A DNA stretch of 64,000 nucleotides from Candidatus Parabeggiatoa sp. nov. 2 (GTDB lineage Bacteria > Pseudomonadota > Gammaproteobacteria > Beggiatoales > Beggiatoaceae), in the NCBI GenBank assembly GCA_002085445.1, contig NBMI01000075.1:1-64000 (forward strand). The letters run 5' to 3'. This document shows, one piece after another, positions 9,356-18,330 of this stretch (its first letter is position 1; the number at the start of each line of letters is the position of its first letter). The position numbers were made by a program, and so were the translations under genes. The notes below the pieces were generated by a model that did no database searches, was not told the DNA's origin, and saw only the letters and a list, made by a program, of their open reading frames with translations.

Positions 9356-9975
9356 CCGGACTGGGAAATGTGCCCCCGACGCGCCAACCCCGATAGGGGT
9401 TGAATATGAATAGCTTAAGGAAAACCTAGGGAAGGGCCGAGAAGGGCCTCAACCCCGTAGAGGGAATTAATAATTAATCATTAATCATTAATCATTAATT
9501 ATTATTCTCCCCGTAGGGGTTGTGGCGGTTGGTTGGTTCCCCACCCCAGGTTCCACCTCAATGCCATGTCGTGTAGGGGCAATCCCTTGTGGTTGCCCTA
9601 CAAACCGTCATGTCGTGTAGGGGCAATCCTTTATGGTTGCCCTCACCCAAAAGCGGTACGATATGGCATTGAGGTTCCACCTGGGGCTATTCTTATGCAA
9701 CCCCTACGGGGTTGGAGCCTGATTAATGATTAATGATTAATGATTAATGATTAATGATTAATGATTAATGATTAATTAGGTGGAACCTGGGGCTATTCTT
9801 ATGCAATTCCTTCAGGGTAAAGATTTTTTGTTTTTGAGGTGTTGTATTCGTTAAACACAAAACCGGCATGAAAAATATCTTCAACACCCTAGTGCAAGGC
9901 TTGCCGGGAACGAAGGCGGTTTATGGTGTACGAAGCTTGCTTTGTACACTGAATAGAAAGTAAAGGAGCTAGATT
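9356..9975. repeat. Repeat-rich intergenic region
   Basis: No gene. It has blocks of the AACCCCTACGGGGTTG palindrome with adjacent CCTTCCCCAGG, TTAATCA heptads (about 9465-9503), GTGTAGGGGCAATCC palindromic blocks (9565-9660), and a clean run of about eight TTAATGA heptads (9720-9776). The FHA gene downstream has a good ribosome-binding site (AAAGGAG, 7 nt before ATG 9976). Its promoter is not obvious. Confidence 0.7.
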
Positions 9976-10542
9976 ATGCCTATTTTTCGTGGGAAAAATG
10001 GCGAAGTTCAACGTAGTGATGATGATGACGATTTGAATACACGTCAAATCAATCGAGAGAGTGGTGAACCACCGACTAGCCGCGTCTCGCCAACGGATGC
10101 AGAGCCGGTAGAGAGTGAGGAGCCAAAAACACGGGTGCTTTTTAGAAAGCGTTCAACTGAAACAGATAAACCAGTGGCCGATGATGCGATGTCTGATCCG
10201 GTGGTGGGCTGGTTAGTGGTTGTTACAGGGCCGGGTAGAGGCCATGCGTTACAATTGGGTTATGGCATGAATAGTATCGGACGGAACACAAGTGAACGAG
10301 TTTGCCTAAACTTTGGTGATGAAGACGTCTCTCGTAACCAACATGCTATCGTAACTTATGATCCGCGTGGACGTAAATTTTACGTGCAACATGGCGGTGG
10401 AAAAAATCTCACTTATTTGGATGAAAAACCTTTATTAGTTCCCGCTGAGTTGCGGAGCGATGAAAATCTTTTGGTAGGGCAGACAACTTTGCGTTTTGTG
10501 CCCCTATGTGGAGAACATTTCGATTGGCAAGACAATTCTTAA
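9976..10542 (+). CDS. FHA domain protein
   Basis: 188 residues. The first 75 are acidic, polar and low in complexity (DDDDDLNTRQ and similar) with several Thr residues that could be kinase targets. The remainder is an FHA domain: LVVVTGPGRGHALQLGYG, SIGRNTSERVCL, DVSRNQHAIV and a final LVGQTTLRFV strand. AAAGGAG at 7 nt supports the start. Its last 37 bases overlap the PP2C phosphatase reading frame, so the two are probably translationally coupled and the FHA protein may dock the phosphatase on phosphorylated targets (inference). Confidence 0.88.
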   Translation: MPIFRGKNGEVQRSDDDDDLNTRQINRESGEPPTSRVSPTDAEPVESEEPKTRVLFRKRSTETDKPVADDAMSDPVVGWLVVVTGPGRGHALQLGYGMNSIGRNTSERVCLNFGDEDVSRNQHAIVTYDPRGRKFYVQHGGGKNLTYLDEKPLLVPAELRSDENLLVGQTTLRFVPLCGEHFDWQDNS

Positions 10543-11540
10543 TTCGTAATAAAGAGTACGCGGGTATTCGTATTCAAGGTGGGCGCGATTATCAAGAAGA
10601 TGATTTTGGCTTTGATAACAGTAGGCCTAACGACTTTTTGATGATTTTGGCCGATGGCATGGGTGGACATCAAGGCGGTGCTCATGCCAGCCATTGTGTT
10701 GTTAAAACCTTTATGAACAGTTATCACAGTGCCAAAGGCAGTGTGGCGAAGCGGCTGCGGCGAGCTTTGCGAAAAGCGGATCAGCAATTAGCTTTAGAAG
10801 CTAAGGATAAGCCGAAATTAGACGGTATGGGTTGTACGCTGGTTGGTGTCGCCATCAGTGATGAGCAATTGGAATGGATTAGCGTAGGCGATTCGCCGTT
10901 ATGGCTTTACAATGCTGATCGATTATACCGCTTGAATGCTGACCATTCTATGAAACCTCTGTTGGAAGAACAGGTGCGAAACGGTGAACTGACACCTGAT
11001 GAGGCGGCAACCCATTCGGATCGTAATATGCTACGTTCCGCGATCACCGGGACGGAGATTGAATTGGTTGATCAACCTTCCGAGCCTTTAGAGTTATATC
11101 CAGGTGATCGGCTGTTATTAGCCAGCGATGGCATATTGACGTTGTCTGAAGACGAAATAGGCCTGATTTTGCAAAAAGACTTGTCGGCGAAGAAATTAGT
11201 CAAGGAATTATTAGGTGCGGTAGAAGGCAAAGGTAAGCGGTATCAAGATAATACCACGGCTTTAGTGGTTGTGATACCGGATGAATTGGAGGCGGCGAAA
11301 AAGCAATCAAAATCGTGGCGTTGGCAGACGAGCGTCTTATTATTGTTGTTAATATTGAACCTTATGTTATGGGCAAGTGTTCAATGGCGGGTGGTTGATT
11401 TGCCTGAGTTAGTGGAGCGTTTTTCTCAAGTCTGGGCGTCTGATGCGCCAAAAGAGCCGAAGGAACCCGCGTCTCCTGAGCGGCAAGGTGCTGAGGAATC
11501 GGATAGTGATGAGTCTATTCAACCGCCACCGCCTGTCTAG
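10506..11540 (+). CDS. PP2C-type protein phosphatase with C-terminal TM helix
   Basis: 344 residues if ATG 10506 is used. That start has no clear ribosome-binding site, and a start nearer the FHA stop codon (TTG 10524 or later) is possible. Metal-binding motifs of the PPM/PP2C family are present: QEDDFGF, ADGMGGHQGG, GDSPLWLY, SDGILTL and DNTTALVV. A hydrophobic helix (about 275-295) precedes a Pro/Glu/Ser-rich tail that would be periplasmic. It dephosphorylates Ser/Thr and should oppose the kinases of this island. It is one of two PP2C genes in the cluster. Confidence 0.9.
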   Translation: MWRTFRLARQFLIRNKEYAGIRIQGGRDYQEDDFGFDNSRPNDFLMILADGMGGHQGGAHASHCVVKTFMNSYHSAKGSVAKRLRRALRKADQQLALEAKDKPKLDGMGCTLVGVAISDEQLEWISVGDSPLWLYNADRLYRLNADHSMKPLLEEQVRNGELTPDEAATHSDRNMLRSAITGTEIELVDQPSEPLELYPGDRLLLASDGILTLSEDEIGLILQKDLSAKKLVKELLGAVEGKGKRYQDNTTALVVVIPDELEAAKKQSKSWRWQTSVLLLLLILNLMLWASVQWRVVDLPELVERFSQVWASDAPKEPKEPASPERQGAEESDSDESIQPPPPV

Positions 11541-12121
11541 CACTGACAAGCCGAAAAAGCAACTACAAGGATTCGTTATAATAAAGGATTGAAAAAGCAA
11601 CAACTACAGGCCGATTCGTTATAATAAAGGATTGAAAAAACAACAACTACAAGGATTCGTTATAAGATTTTAAAAGCAACAACTACAAGGATTCGTTATA
11701 AAAAAGGATGTTTATAGTAAGCACTTGAGTTTGTAGTAGGCGCTTCAGCGCCTAAGTTTATAGTAAGCACTTGAGTTTGTAGTGTCTGTAACAAAATAAC
11801 TTGAACAAATTTTATCAATTTGATTATAATTTGCTCTACAAAAATGACTAGTGCAGGATCGCTCCAGTTTCGATACCACCCCAACGCCAACGGCTAAAGC
11901 CGTTGTCTAAAAGCTAAAGTAGGCTAAAGCCTACTAACCAGTGCCCTTTAGGGTACTTGAGCTCTTAGACAACTGGTGAAAGCTGTTGGCTGAGGTGGTA
12001 TTTCTATTTCCGCTTTACTGCACTAGGTTATTTTGTGACAACCCTTTAGGCGCTGAAGCGCCTACTACAAACGCTAATGGCTTTATCCTTGCTTATATGC
12101 AATCCTTGTTGTTGTTATTTT
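11541..12121. repeat. Intergenic region with three repeat families
   Basis: Four copies of CAACTACAAGGATTCGTTAT (about 11560-11710), REP-like palindromes GTAGTAGGCGCTTCAGCGCC with TAAGCACTTGAGTTTGTAGT (about 11715-11785), and palindromic segments with AACGGCTAAAGCCGTT and GGCGCTGAAGCGCC (about 11885-12070). The PP2C gene and the following gene converge here. No coding potential is evident. Confidence 0.75.
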
Positions 12122-12910
12122 TTAACGCACCACAACATCTCCCTCGGCATTCACTTCCACAATCGCCACCAATTTTTTGCGTTTTTCATGAGTTAAAGTC
12201 ACATCACGCAACTTTTTGGAACCATCACGATAATAAATGGTACTCTTAACCAAAGGATTTTTAGAATTACCGTTACGTGAAAAAAAATTCGCATAGATTC
12301 TATAACGCCCCGGCTTAGCACGAGGCTCTTCCCAGATTTCAATACCCGGCCCATTAGTGGTATCAATGCTCAATTCGGCATTAGAACTGCGAAAATGAGA
12401 ACGTTCACGGTTATGCTGAGAATAATAAAACTCGTTGCCATCAGCATCAATCATATGTAAATCAACATCTTGCTTATCAGTGGCCCACTTCATCACCACC
12501 GCTAAAAAGGTCTGTTTCAATTTCTCATGACAATTTTCAACCTCCTGCTGCAAAGAATTAATTTGGCCTTGCAAATTAGCATTTTGCGCTCGGCATTCCT
12601 GCAACTGTTGCTCAAATTGACGATTTTCTCGCTCTAAACGAGTCACACGCGCCTGTAATTCAGAGCGTTGCGCTTCACACTGCTCACGTTGGGCCGTACA
12701 TTCCTGCAACTGCTGTTGAGTTTGCGCCAAAGCCGCTTGAGTCTGCTCAAGCTCCTGACGCAAAGCCGACATTCTTTCCACAATCTCAGCATTCTTCAGA
12801 TAATATGGAAACAAAATCACAGCCAGCAAAATAAACGTACCCATTGCCGAAGCAAATAAATCAAGCGCCGACATACTAAAAATATTAAGTTCGCGGCTAG
12901 GCCTTTTCAT
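12122..12910 (-). CDS. TM-coiled-coil protein with C-terminal DUF2135/YfaP-like domain
   Basis: 262 residues from ATG 12908-12910. An upstream in-frame ATG at 12985 would add 25 repeat-encoded residues and is less likely. One TM helix near the N-terminus follows the segment NIFSMSALDLFASAMGTF, an N-terminal layout like ExbD/MotB-type proteins. Residues about 45-135 are a Gln/Glu-rich coiled coil with several Cys. The C-terminal 110 residues (KWATDKQDVDLHMIDADG, then SIDTTNGPGIEIWEE) look like the DUF2135 domain. The layout fits the periplasmic partner of the MotA/ExbB-like protein at 8585. That pairing is inferred from architecture and neighbourhood. Confidence 0.78.
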   Translation of the reverse strand: MKRPSRELNIFSMSALDLFASAMGTFILLAVILFPYYLKNAEIVERMSALRQELEQTQAALAQTQQQLQECTAQREQCEAQRSELQARVTRLERENRQFEQQLQECRAQNANLQGQINSLQQEVENCHEKLKQTFLAVVMKWATDKQDVDLHMIDADGNEFYYSQHNRERSHFRSSNAELSIDTTNGPGIEIWEEPRAKPGRYRIYANFFSRNGNSKNPLVKSTIYYRDGSKKLRDVTLTHEKRKKLVAIVEVNAEGDVVVR

Positions 12911-12969
12911 AAGTGAGTTACAACCTAAAGGAAAAACGATAAAATTAACCAACAACCCCCGTAGGGAAA

Positions 12970-13075
12970 AATAAGAATTAATCATTAATCATTAAACATT
13001 AAACATTAAACATTAATCATTAAACATTAAACATTAAACATTAAACATTAATCATTAATCATTAATCATTAATCA
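12970..13075. repeat. Heptamer array TTAATCA / TTAAACA
   Basis: About 15 heptamers, mostly TTAATCA with a central block of TTAAACA variants. The array touches the stop codon of the protease gene (13076-13078) and may have supplied it. Same family as the TTAATGA arrays elsewhere, seen from the other strand. Confidence 0.85.
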
Positions 13076-14323
13076 TTAATTTGCGCGTGCCACCGACAAT
13101 TTGACTTCACCTACCGTAAGCGTTGTTCCCGAACTCAACGGCTTTGGCTTAAATGGCTCCAAAGCAACATCGTCTACTTTGGTACCATTCAACGAATTAA
13201 CATCTTCAACCAAAAGACGATTCTCCGCATAGCTCAATCGCGCATGACGGCGAGAGATACTATCATCCTTGATAACAAACTCACTCAGTCTGGATGAACG
13301 GCCTATCGTTAAACCCCGTGTGGATGACTCTTGCAATTGTGCTTCATCGAAAGTTAAGCGAATCGCTTCTCCTTGCTTATTAACCCCCGACAACACCCAA
13401 CCTTGAGAAGTGGTTTGCTTAGGTTTAGGAGGCGTTGGTGTAACCGGTTTAACTGAACGTCGCAACCGCTGACTATACGTTTCGATGGCGTGTATGAGTT
13501 GCTGGCGCGGACGGCTCAAACTAAAAACCACCGCCAGTATAGCCACCCCAAGAGCAATCAGGGCAATTCCGATATAAGCCACTGCTGCTGAATCTGATTC
13601 AGTACAAGCAGCATCGACTTCATTAAAAGGAATCTGCTGTGCTTTTAACATTTCTATCAATGAAGAAATGTGCGAAGCAAAAAATATCCCGCTGATAACC
13701 TCTCCTCTCGCAATAGAAAACGCAAGTGACGTTTTGATGGTATTCACACCCATCACTTGTCCACACATATTAACCAACGGCCCACCGCTATTGCCACCAT
13801 TAATTTCAGAGTTGTGCTGGACAACACGGAATAAGGGCGTATTTTCCTGCCAAGCGGCATCTATCACACGGCTGATGGTACCAGAGGTAACGCTAGATTC
13901 TACTGACACCTCTTCGGTTAGCAAATCGGCCGCCCCCGGAAAACCTATCGCGTGGATTTGTGAACCTTTGCTAGGCTCAACACTCGACAATGGCAAGGCG
14001 GGGCGCTGTAAATCTGGAACATACAAAATGGCTAAATCTTTTTCTTTAGAAAACCATTTCACCTCCGCGGCTTTTAAATGTGCTTGATCCACGCCGCCAT
14101 CAGCCACAAAGTATTGACGGCCGCCTTCGATGACATGATAATTAGTCACCACATTCTGTTGATCATTAATCACAAAACCCGTTCCAGTATTAATGCCGTC
14201 TGGCTTTCGAGTGATAATTCGCACCACACTCTCATCAAGTTGGTCAAAATCGGGGGCATCTGCCAAGCTCGTGATGGGAAGAGCAAGCAATACAAGTAAA
14301 ACCAATTTAACCAATCTATTCAC
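13076..14323 (-). CDS. Trypsin-like serine protease with TM and C-terminal FHA domain
   Basis: 415 residues. Signal peptide 1-21. An HtrA/trypsin-like protease domain (about 25-235) has the full triad: H63 in TNYHVI, D96 in EKDLAIL and S179 in GGNSGGP. A TM helix (about 245-267) is followed by a basic segment and an FHA domain (about 335-410) with IGRSSRLSEF, SISRRHARL and NSLNGTKV. There is no PDZ domain, unlike DegP/DegS. The protease should be periplasmic and the FHA domain cytoplasmic, so phosphorylation inside could control proteolysis outside (inference). Confidence 0.9.
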   Translation of the reverse strand: MNRLVKLVLLVLLALPITSLADAPDFDQLDESVVRIITRKPDGINTGTGFVINDQQNVVTNYHVIEGGRQYFVADGGVDQAHLKAAEVKWFSKEKDLAILYVPDLQRPALPLSSVEPSKGSQIHAIGFPGAADLLTEEVSVESSVTSGTISRVIDAAWQENTPLFRVVQHNSEINGGNSGGPLVNMCGQVMGVNTIKTSLAFSIARGEVISGIFFASHISSLIEMLKAQQIPFNEVDAACTESDSAAVAYIGIALIALGVAILAVVFSLSRPRQQLIHAIETYSQRLRRSVKPVTPTPPKPKQTTSQGWVLSGVNKQGEAIRLTFDEAQLQESSTRGLTIGRSSRLSEFVIKDDSISRRHARLSYAENRLLVEDVNSLNGTKVDDVALEPFKPKPLSSGTTLTVGEVKLSVARAN

Positions 14324-14355
14324 AATTTTTCCTTATGTGTTGTTTCATGAATGAA

Positions 14356-14590
14356 GCCTGGGGCGTTGCCCCAGGCTATATTAATATCGCCCCGTTGGGG
14401 CTTTCCCTGGGGCGTTGCCCCAGGCTATATTAATATCGCCCCGTTGGGGCTTTCCCTGGGGCGTTGCCCCAGGCTATATTAATATCGCCCCGTTGGGGCT
14501 GACTTAGCCAAGGACGTTGCTTTCCTTGTTAACCTCTATTAGCCCCTTCGGTAAGTATTATTAAAGCCAGGGGCAACGCCCCTGGAACTA
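14356..14590. repeat. Triplicated palindromic block plus dispersed 50-bp repeat
   Basis: Three near-identical copies (14356-14500) of a block of about 50 bp with two hairpins, CCTGGGGCGTTGCCCCAGG and GCCCCGTTGGGGC, joined by TATATTAATATC. Bases about 14517-14572 are the reverse complement of about 62261-62310. The block ends with a further AGGGGCAACGCCCCT palindrome. Other copies occur near 34230, 41240, 41990 and 62390. Confidence 0.85.
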
Positions 14591-14608
14591 ATGATCAGTG
14601 ATAAATGA

Positions 14609-15427
14609 TCACAGAAAATAATACCACACGCCAGCGCCCAACAGGGCTATGATGATGATCCCTAATATAACGTAAGTCAATAAATTTAAACTCTTTTTAC
14701 CTTGAAGCTGCGCCACAACAGCAGAAAGATTATCTCCCTGAGCGCCCCCGGCATCCAAAGCATCTTTCACCAATCGCTTAACTCGCTTTTTAAGCGGAAA
14801 GTCAGTTTGTAATAACCTCTCCAGCATTTGTTGGGGTAAAACATGTTCCCAAAAACCATCACTACACAGTACCAAACTATCTCCCGCATGTAACGATGCT
14901 TTACCAAATTCTGGCTTAATAGGCTCATCACCGCCCAAGCCTTTAAGTAAACGGCCTTGATCCGGATGCGCTGCCATTTCTTCCTCAGTAATGCGCCCCA
15001 AATCAACCAACAATTGTACTACCGAATGATCTCTAGTACGGTAGAGTAATTTTTTAGCACTAAAATGATATAAACGACTATCTCCAAGATGAATCCACCA
15101 AGCTTGTTTGCCATCAATATACAACAAAACACAAGTACTACGAGGAGACAATTGACGTTTTTTGCCTAACTGATTGATATTATAATGAGCCAATTCACAA
15201 ATGTACTGCAAGAATTTATGTGGCGCAGTCACATCTTTACCTTGCTGATATTTCTTCCACGCATTTTGTGCAGATATAATAACGATTTTTGATGCCAAGC
15301 TACCGCCCTTATGCCCCCCCATACCATCGGCAACGACTAATAAATGAGTTTTGCCATTTGAAAAAGTAGCGACACTATCCTGCTGCTCATTTCGCCCACC
15401 TATGTGAGCAACTGTTGCGATTTCCAT
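14609..15427 (-). CDS. PP2C-type protein phosphatase with C-terminal TM anchor
   Basis: 272 residues. All PP2C motifs are visible: RNEQQDSVA, ADGMGGHKGG (30s), GDSRLYHF, SDGFWEHV and GDNLSAVV. The C-terminus is a single hydrophobic helix (YVILGIIIIALLGAGVWYYF) that anchors the enzyme to the inner membrane with the catalytic domain in the cytoplasm. No Shine-Dalgarno sequence is obvious, but the start aligns with family N-termini. It is likely to reverse phosphorylation by the kinases of the island. It ends the phospho-signalling cluster on this side. Confidence 0.92.
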   Translation of the reverse strand: MEIATVAHIGGRNEQQDSVATFSNGKTHLLVVADGMGGHKGGSLASKIVIISAQNAWKKYQQGKDVTAPHKFLQYICELAHYNINQLGKKRQLSPRSTCVLLYIDGKQAWWIHLGDSRLYHFSAKKLLYRTRDHSVVQLLVDLGRITEEEMAAHPDQGRLLKGLGGDEPIKPEFGKASLHAGDSLVLCSDGFWEHVLPQQMLERLLQTDFPLKKRVKRLVKDALDAGGAQGDNLSAVVAQLQGKKSLNLLTYVILGIIIIALLGAGVWYYFL

Positions 15428-15718
15428 TGTTGATAATTGCTATACTAATGAAAAATGATTGAATTAATTAATTTTTATGACCCGTTTGTAGTAGGCGATT
15501 TATCGCCTCACGCGTTGTTCCGTTTGTAGTAGGCGATTTATCGCCTCACGCGCAGTTCCGTTTGTAGTAGGCGATTTATCGCCTCACGCGCAGTCGTCCA
15601 AACGGTTTGGGGGCCATAAAATACTTTGAATGCTTTCAAATTAAGTTATGGCCCACAATCGCGCTTTATTATCTATACTTTTTGTAGGTGTTTTGTTGCT
15701 TAGGAACGAAGAAAAATT
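15428..15718. repeat. Three tandem REP-like units and a palindromic segment
   Basis: Three copies of GTAGTAGGCGATTTATCGCC followed by TCACGCG lie at 15483-15595 with a period of about 40 bp. Each has GTAG immediately before a perfect hairpin. A second inverted segment, GGGGGCCATAA with TTATGGCCC, lies at about 15610-15650. Confidence 0.85.
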
Positions 15719-15781
15719 AACTTCCCCCAAAACTGGGTTCAGTGCCCTTTAGGGTACTTTCGCTTTTAGTTGGCGGAAGTT
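15719..15781 (-). terminator. Possible msbA terminator
   Basis: On the minus strand, AACTTCCGCC and GGGGGAAGTT form the outer arms of a stem followed by AATTTTT, just downstream of the msbA stop codon. A smaller hairpin (AGTACCCTAAAGGGCACT) sits inside. Rho-independent termination is plausible, but the loop is long. Confidence 0.4.
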
Positions 15782-15797
15782 ATTTATTTGTTGTTCC

Positions 15798-17624
15798 TTA
15801 ACTTAATGGCAGTGTTTGGACATCTGCCAAATCCGGACTGTTCACTGAAAACTGATACAATTTAGCATAAGTACCTTGTTTTTCAATCAATTCAGCATGT
15901 TGGCCTATTTCTACAATACGGCCTTTTTCCATAACAACAATACGCTCCGCTTTAGCAATGCTAGACAAACGGTGGGCAATAATCAGTGTAGTGCGCCCTT
16001 GTTTGAGTTTATCCAATGATTGTTGCACTTGATATTCTGATTGAGTATCTAACGCCGAAGTGGCTTCATCAAAAATAAGAATCGGTGCCTCTTTTAATAA
16101 CGCACGAGCAATAGCAAGGCGTTGGCGTTGCCCACCCGATAATTTTACGCCTCTTTCACCGATAACGGTGTCTAAACCGTCTGGCATTTGCTCAATAAAT
16201 TCCATGGCATAAGCCGCTTTCGCCGCCGCGATGATTTTATCTCGCGGCGCGTCTGCCATCGCGCCATAAGCAATATTAGCTGCAACGCTATCGTTGAACA
16301 ATACCACTTCTTGACTCACAAGGGCAATATTAGCGCGGAGCGTTTTTAACGGTAACTCATTAATATTGATATCATCAACCAATAAGTGTCCATGAATGAC
16401 GGGGTAAAAGCGCCCAATTAAATTCGCTAACGTGGTTTTGCCACTGCCCGACGCGCCGACAAGCGCGACAGTTTCACCCGGTAAGATAGTTAAAGAAATC
16501 TCTTGCAGCGCCTGTGTCGTCTGTTCTTCGTAGGCAAAATGAAGGTGCTGAAAAGTCAGTTTTCCCGAAAAACGTGTTAAATCCTCCCTAACCCTCCGTT
16601 GCGAAACAGAGGCATCAACGCTTGCGGTTTTGTTAGGCGGAATTTGGAGTTTATCACTTTCCGACGCTTTATCGATCAGATTAAAAACACTTTGCGCCGC
16701 CGCCAAACCTTGTTGTAATTTATCATTCACCTTAGTCAAACGTTTTACCGGTGAAAACAACATACCCATCGCCGTAAACAACGACACAAATCCGCCCACT
16801 GTAATGTTATCAGCCGCTGATTGTAGGGCGGCAATATATATAATAATGCCCAAAGCTGAAGCCGTCAGCATTTGCACAAGAAAAACACTGACTCCCGAAG
16901 TCATTTGCGTTTTGACTTCCAATTGTCGCACCTGATTACTAGCAGCCTGAAAACGATTTTGTTCATAACGCTGCCCACCAAACACTTTTACCAGTTTATG
17001 TCCACTTATCGCTTCTTCAAGCACTCGTGTCATATCTCCCATCGCGTCTTGTATGGAAGTATTAATACCGCGCAACCGTTTGCTAACAAAACGGATAATC
17101 ACAATAATCGGTGGCACTGTTGAGAAAACAATTAAAGAGAGCATCCAATTAAGATAAAACATCCACGCCAGCAAGCCTAGCACCGCTAACGTGTCGCGCA
17201 ATAAAATCACTAACGCATCAGTCGCGGCCGACATAACCCTGCTCACATCATAAGTGACTTTAGACAACAATACCCCAGAAGAGGTTTTATCAAACTCACT
17301 TGTTGGCAAAGTGAGAATTTTGCTAAACATGGCCTCTCGTAAATCCATCACCAAACGCGCTGCCACCCAAGTCATGCCAACCGTGCTGGCTAACATCGCT
17401 AAGCCTTTGATTATAATCAATATCATCAGAAATAGGGGCATGAGCTTTATTAAAGTCGGGTCTTTTTCGACAAAGCCACCATCGAGCAATGGTTGAATGA
17501 GGGCCGCTAAAATCGGATCAGTGATCGCCATAACGATGATTGCCAAAATCGCCAGGGCAAAGACGCGCCAATAAGGGACGACGTAGCGTAACAGACGTAG
17601 ATAAAGTGCTTTGCTATTCATCAT
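15798..17624 (-). CDS. msbA: Lipid A / lipid ABC exporter (MsbA)
   Basis: 608 residues, close to the usual MsbA length (about 580). The N-terminal half has six TM helices. The C-terminal ATPase has Walker A GASGSGKTT, signature LSGGQRQRLAIARA, Walker B ILIFDEATSALD and an H-loop in IIAHRLS. MsbA half-transporters dimerise in the inner membrane and flip lipid A-core to the periplasmic face. The start has one dispersed CAATCCTTGTAG repeat immediately upstream and no clear Shine-Dalgarno. A related type-1 lipid exporter cannot be fully excluded, but overall identity to MsbA is convincing. Confidence 0.93.
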   Translation of the reverse strand: MMNSKALYLRLLRYVVPYWRVFALAILAIIVMAITDPILAALIQPLLDGGFVEKDPTLIKLMPLFLMILIIIKGLAMLASTVGMTWVAARLVMDLREAMFSKILTLPTSEFDKTSSGVLLSKVTYDVSRVMSAATDALVILLRDTLAVLGLLAWMFYLNWMLSLIVFSTVPPIIVIIRFVSKRLRGINTSIQDAMGDMTRVLEEAISGHKLVKVFGGQRYEQNRFQAASNQVRQLEVKTQMTSGVSVFLVQMLTASALGIIIYIAALQSAADNITVGGFVSLFTAMGMLFSPVKRLTKVNDKLQQGLAAAQSVFNLIDKASESDKLQIPPNKTASVDASVSQRRVREDLTRFSGKLTFQHLHFAYEEQTTQALQEISLTILPGETVALVGASGSGKTTLANLIGRFYPVIHGHLLVDDININELPLKTLRANIALVSQEVVLFNDSVAANIAYGAMADAPRDKIIAAAKAAYAMEFIEQMPDGLDTVIGERGVKLSGGQRQRLAIARALLKEAPILIFDEATSALDTQSEYQVQQSLDKLKQGRTTLIIAHRLSSIAKAERIVVMEKGRIVEIGQHAELIEKQGTYAKLYQFSVNSPDLADVQTLPLS

Positions 17625-17651
17625 AATAATAACTACAAGGATTGTATATAA

Positions 17652-17935
17652 TAAAGGATTTCAGAAACGAGCATAAAATCACGTCAGTCAACTTCTCAAA
17701 AGCATTTGCTGATTGAATAGCTTTCTTAAAACGAGCATGATTTTCCAAGCAAAGAATTTGTTCATTATCAGCAATTAGAAGAAATCCTTTTAATAAGGGA
17801 TTTCAGAAACGAGCATAAAATCACGTCAGTCAACTTTGAATAAGCATTTGCTAATTGAATAGCTTTCTTAAAACGAGCATGATTTTCCAAGGAAAGAATT
17901 TGTTCATTATCAGCAATTAGAATAAATCCTTTTTT
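17652..17935. repeat. 142-bp tandem duplication with possible gene remnant
   Basis: Bases 17652-17793 and 17794-17935 are the same sequence with about ten differences. On the minus strand the second copy translates without a stop for about 47 residues (IADNEQILSLENHARFKK, then AIQLANAYSKLTDV), which reads like a real protein fragment. The 142-bp period breaks the frame in the other copy. A CAATCCTTGTAG repeat caps both ends, so the duplication may be repeat-mediated. I do not recognise the family. Confidence 0.65.
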
Positions 17936-18025
17936 ATATACAATCCTTGTAATTATTGGGCGCACGAAAAAACGTGATCATTGAGTAATAAATATATTGT
18001 TTTTGAAATCATTAATAATGGTGGA

Positions 18026-18116
18026 ATAAAAATGGACTCACGTCTTAGAACCCGTTGAAACCTAGAGTGGTGAAAAGGAGATTCCAACAGGTTCTAAAAC
18101 GTGATCCAATTTTTAT
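18026..18116. repeat. Long imperfect inverted repeat (32-nt arms)
   Basis: Left arm 18026-18057 and right arm 18085-18116 match at 27 of 32 positions as inverted repeats, around a 27-nt centre. Shared blocks include ATAAAAAT, ACGT and TTAGAACC. It could be a structured RNA or the ends of a small mobile element. No reading frame explains it. Confidence 0.7.
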
Positions 18117-18125
18117 TTCGAGTGC

Positions 18126-18200
18126 TCCTAAATGATTCCTGAAGAAAATCTGGCTGAAAGCATTTAAATTCGCGGGAGCAAATTTACAAATCATTTAGGA
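18126..18200. repeat. 12-bp perfect inverted repeat with long loop
   Basis: TCCTAAATGATT at 18126-18137 pairs exactly with AATCATTTAGGA at 18189-18200. TGCTCC (18123-18128) can alternatively pair with GGAGCA (18175-18180), giving two mutually exclusive folds. It sits directly beside the 18026-18116 hairpin. Confidence 0.6.
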
Positions 18201-18248
18201 TGTCTATAGTCAAAATTTTTTATAAACAATAATTTAAATATCGTTTAA

Positions 18249-18310
18249 ATCATTAATCATTAATCATTAATCATTAATCATTAATCATTAATCATTAATC
18301 ATTAATCATT
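18249..18310. repeat. TTAATCA heptamer array
   Basis: About 8.5 perfect heptamers, ending 20 bp before the stop codon of the secreted-protein gene (downstream of it on the minus strand). Confidence 0.9.
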
Positions 18311-18330
18311 TTCACCACCCCAGCTACACC

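Noticed and set aside
1-15427. Type VI secretion regulatory cluster
   Set aside because: Kinase, phosphatase and FHA proteins occur, but no Tss, Hcp, VgrG or ClpV homologue is seen, and the MotA/ExbB-like protein is not a TssL/TssM.
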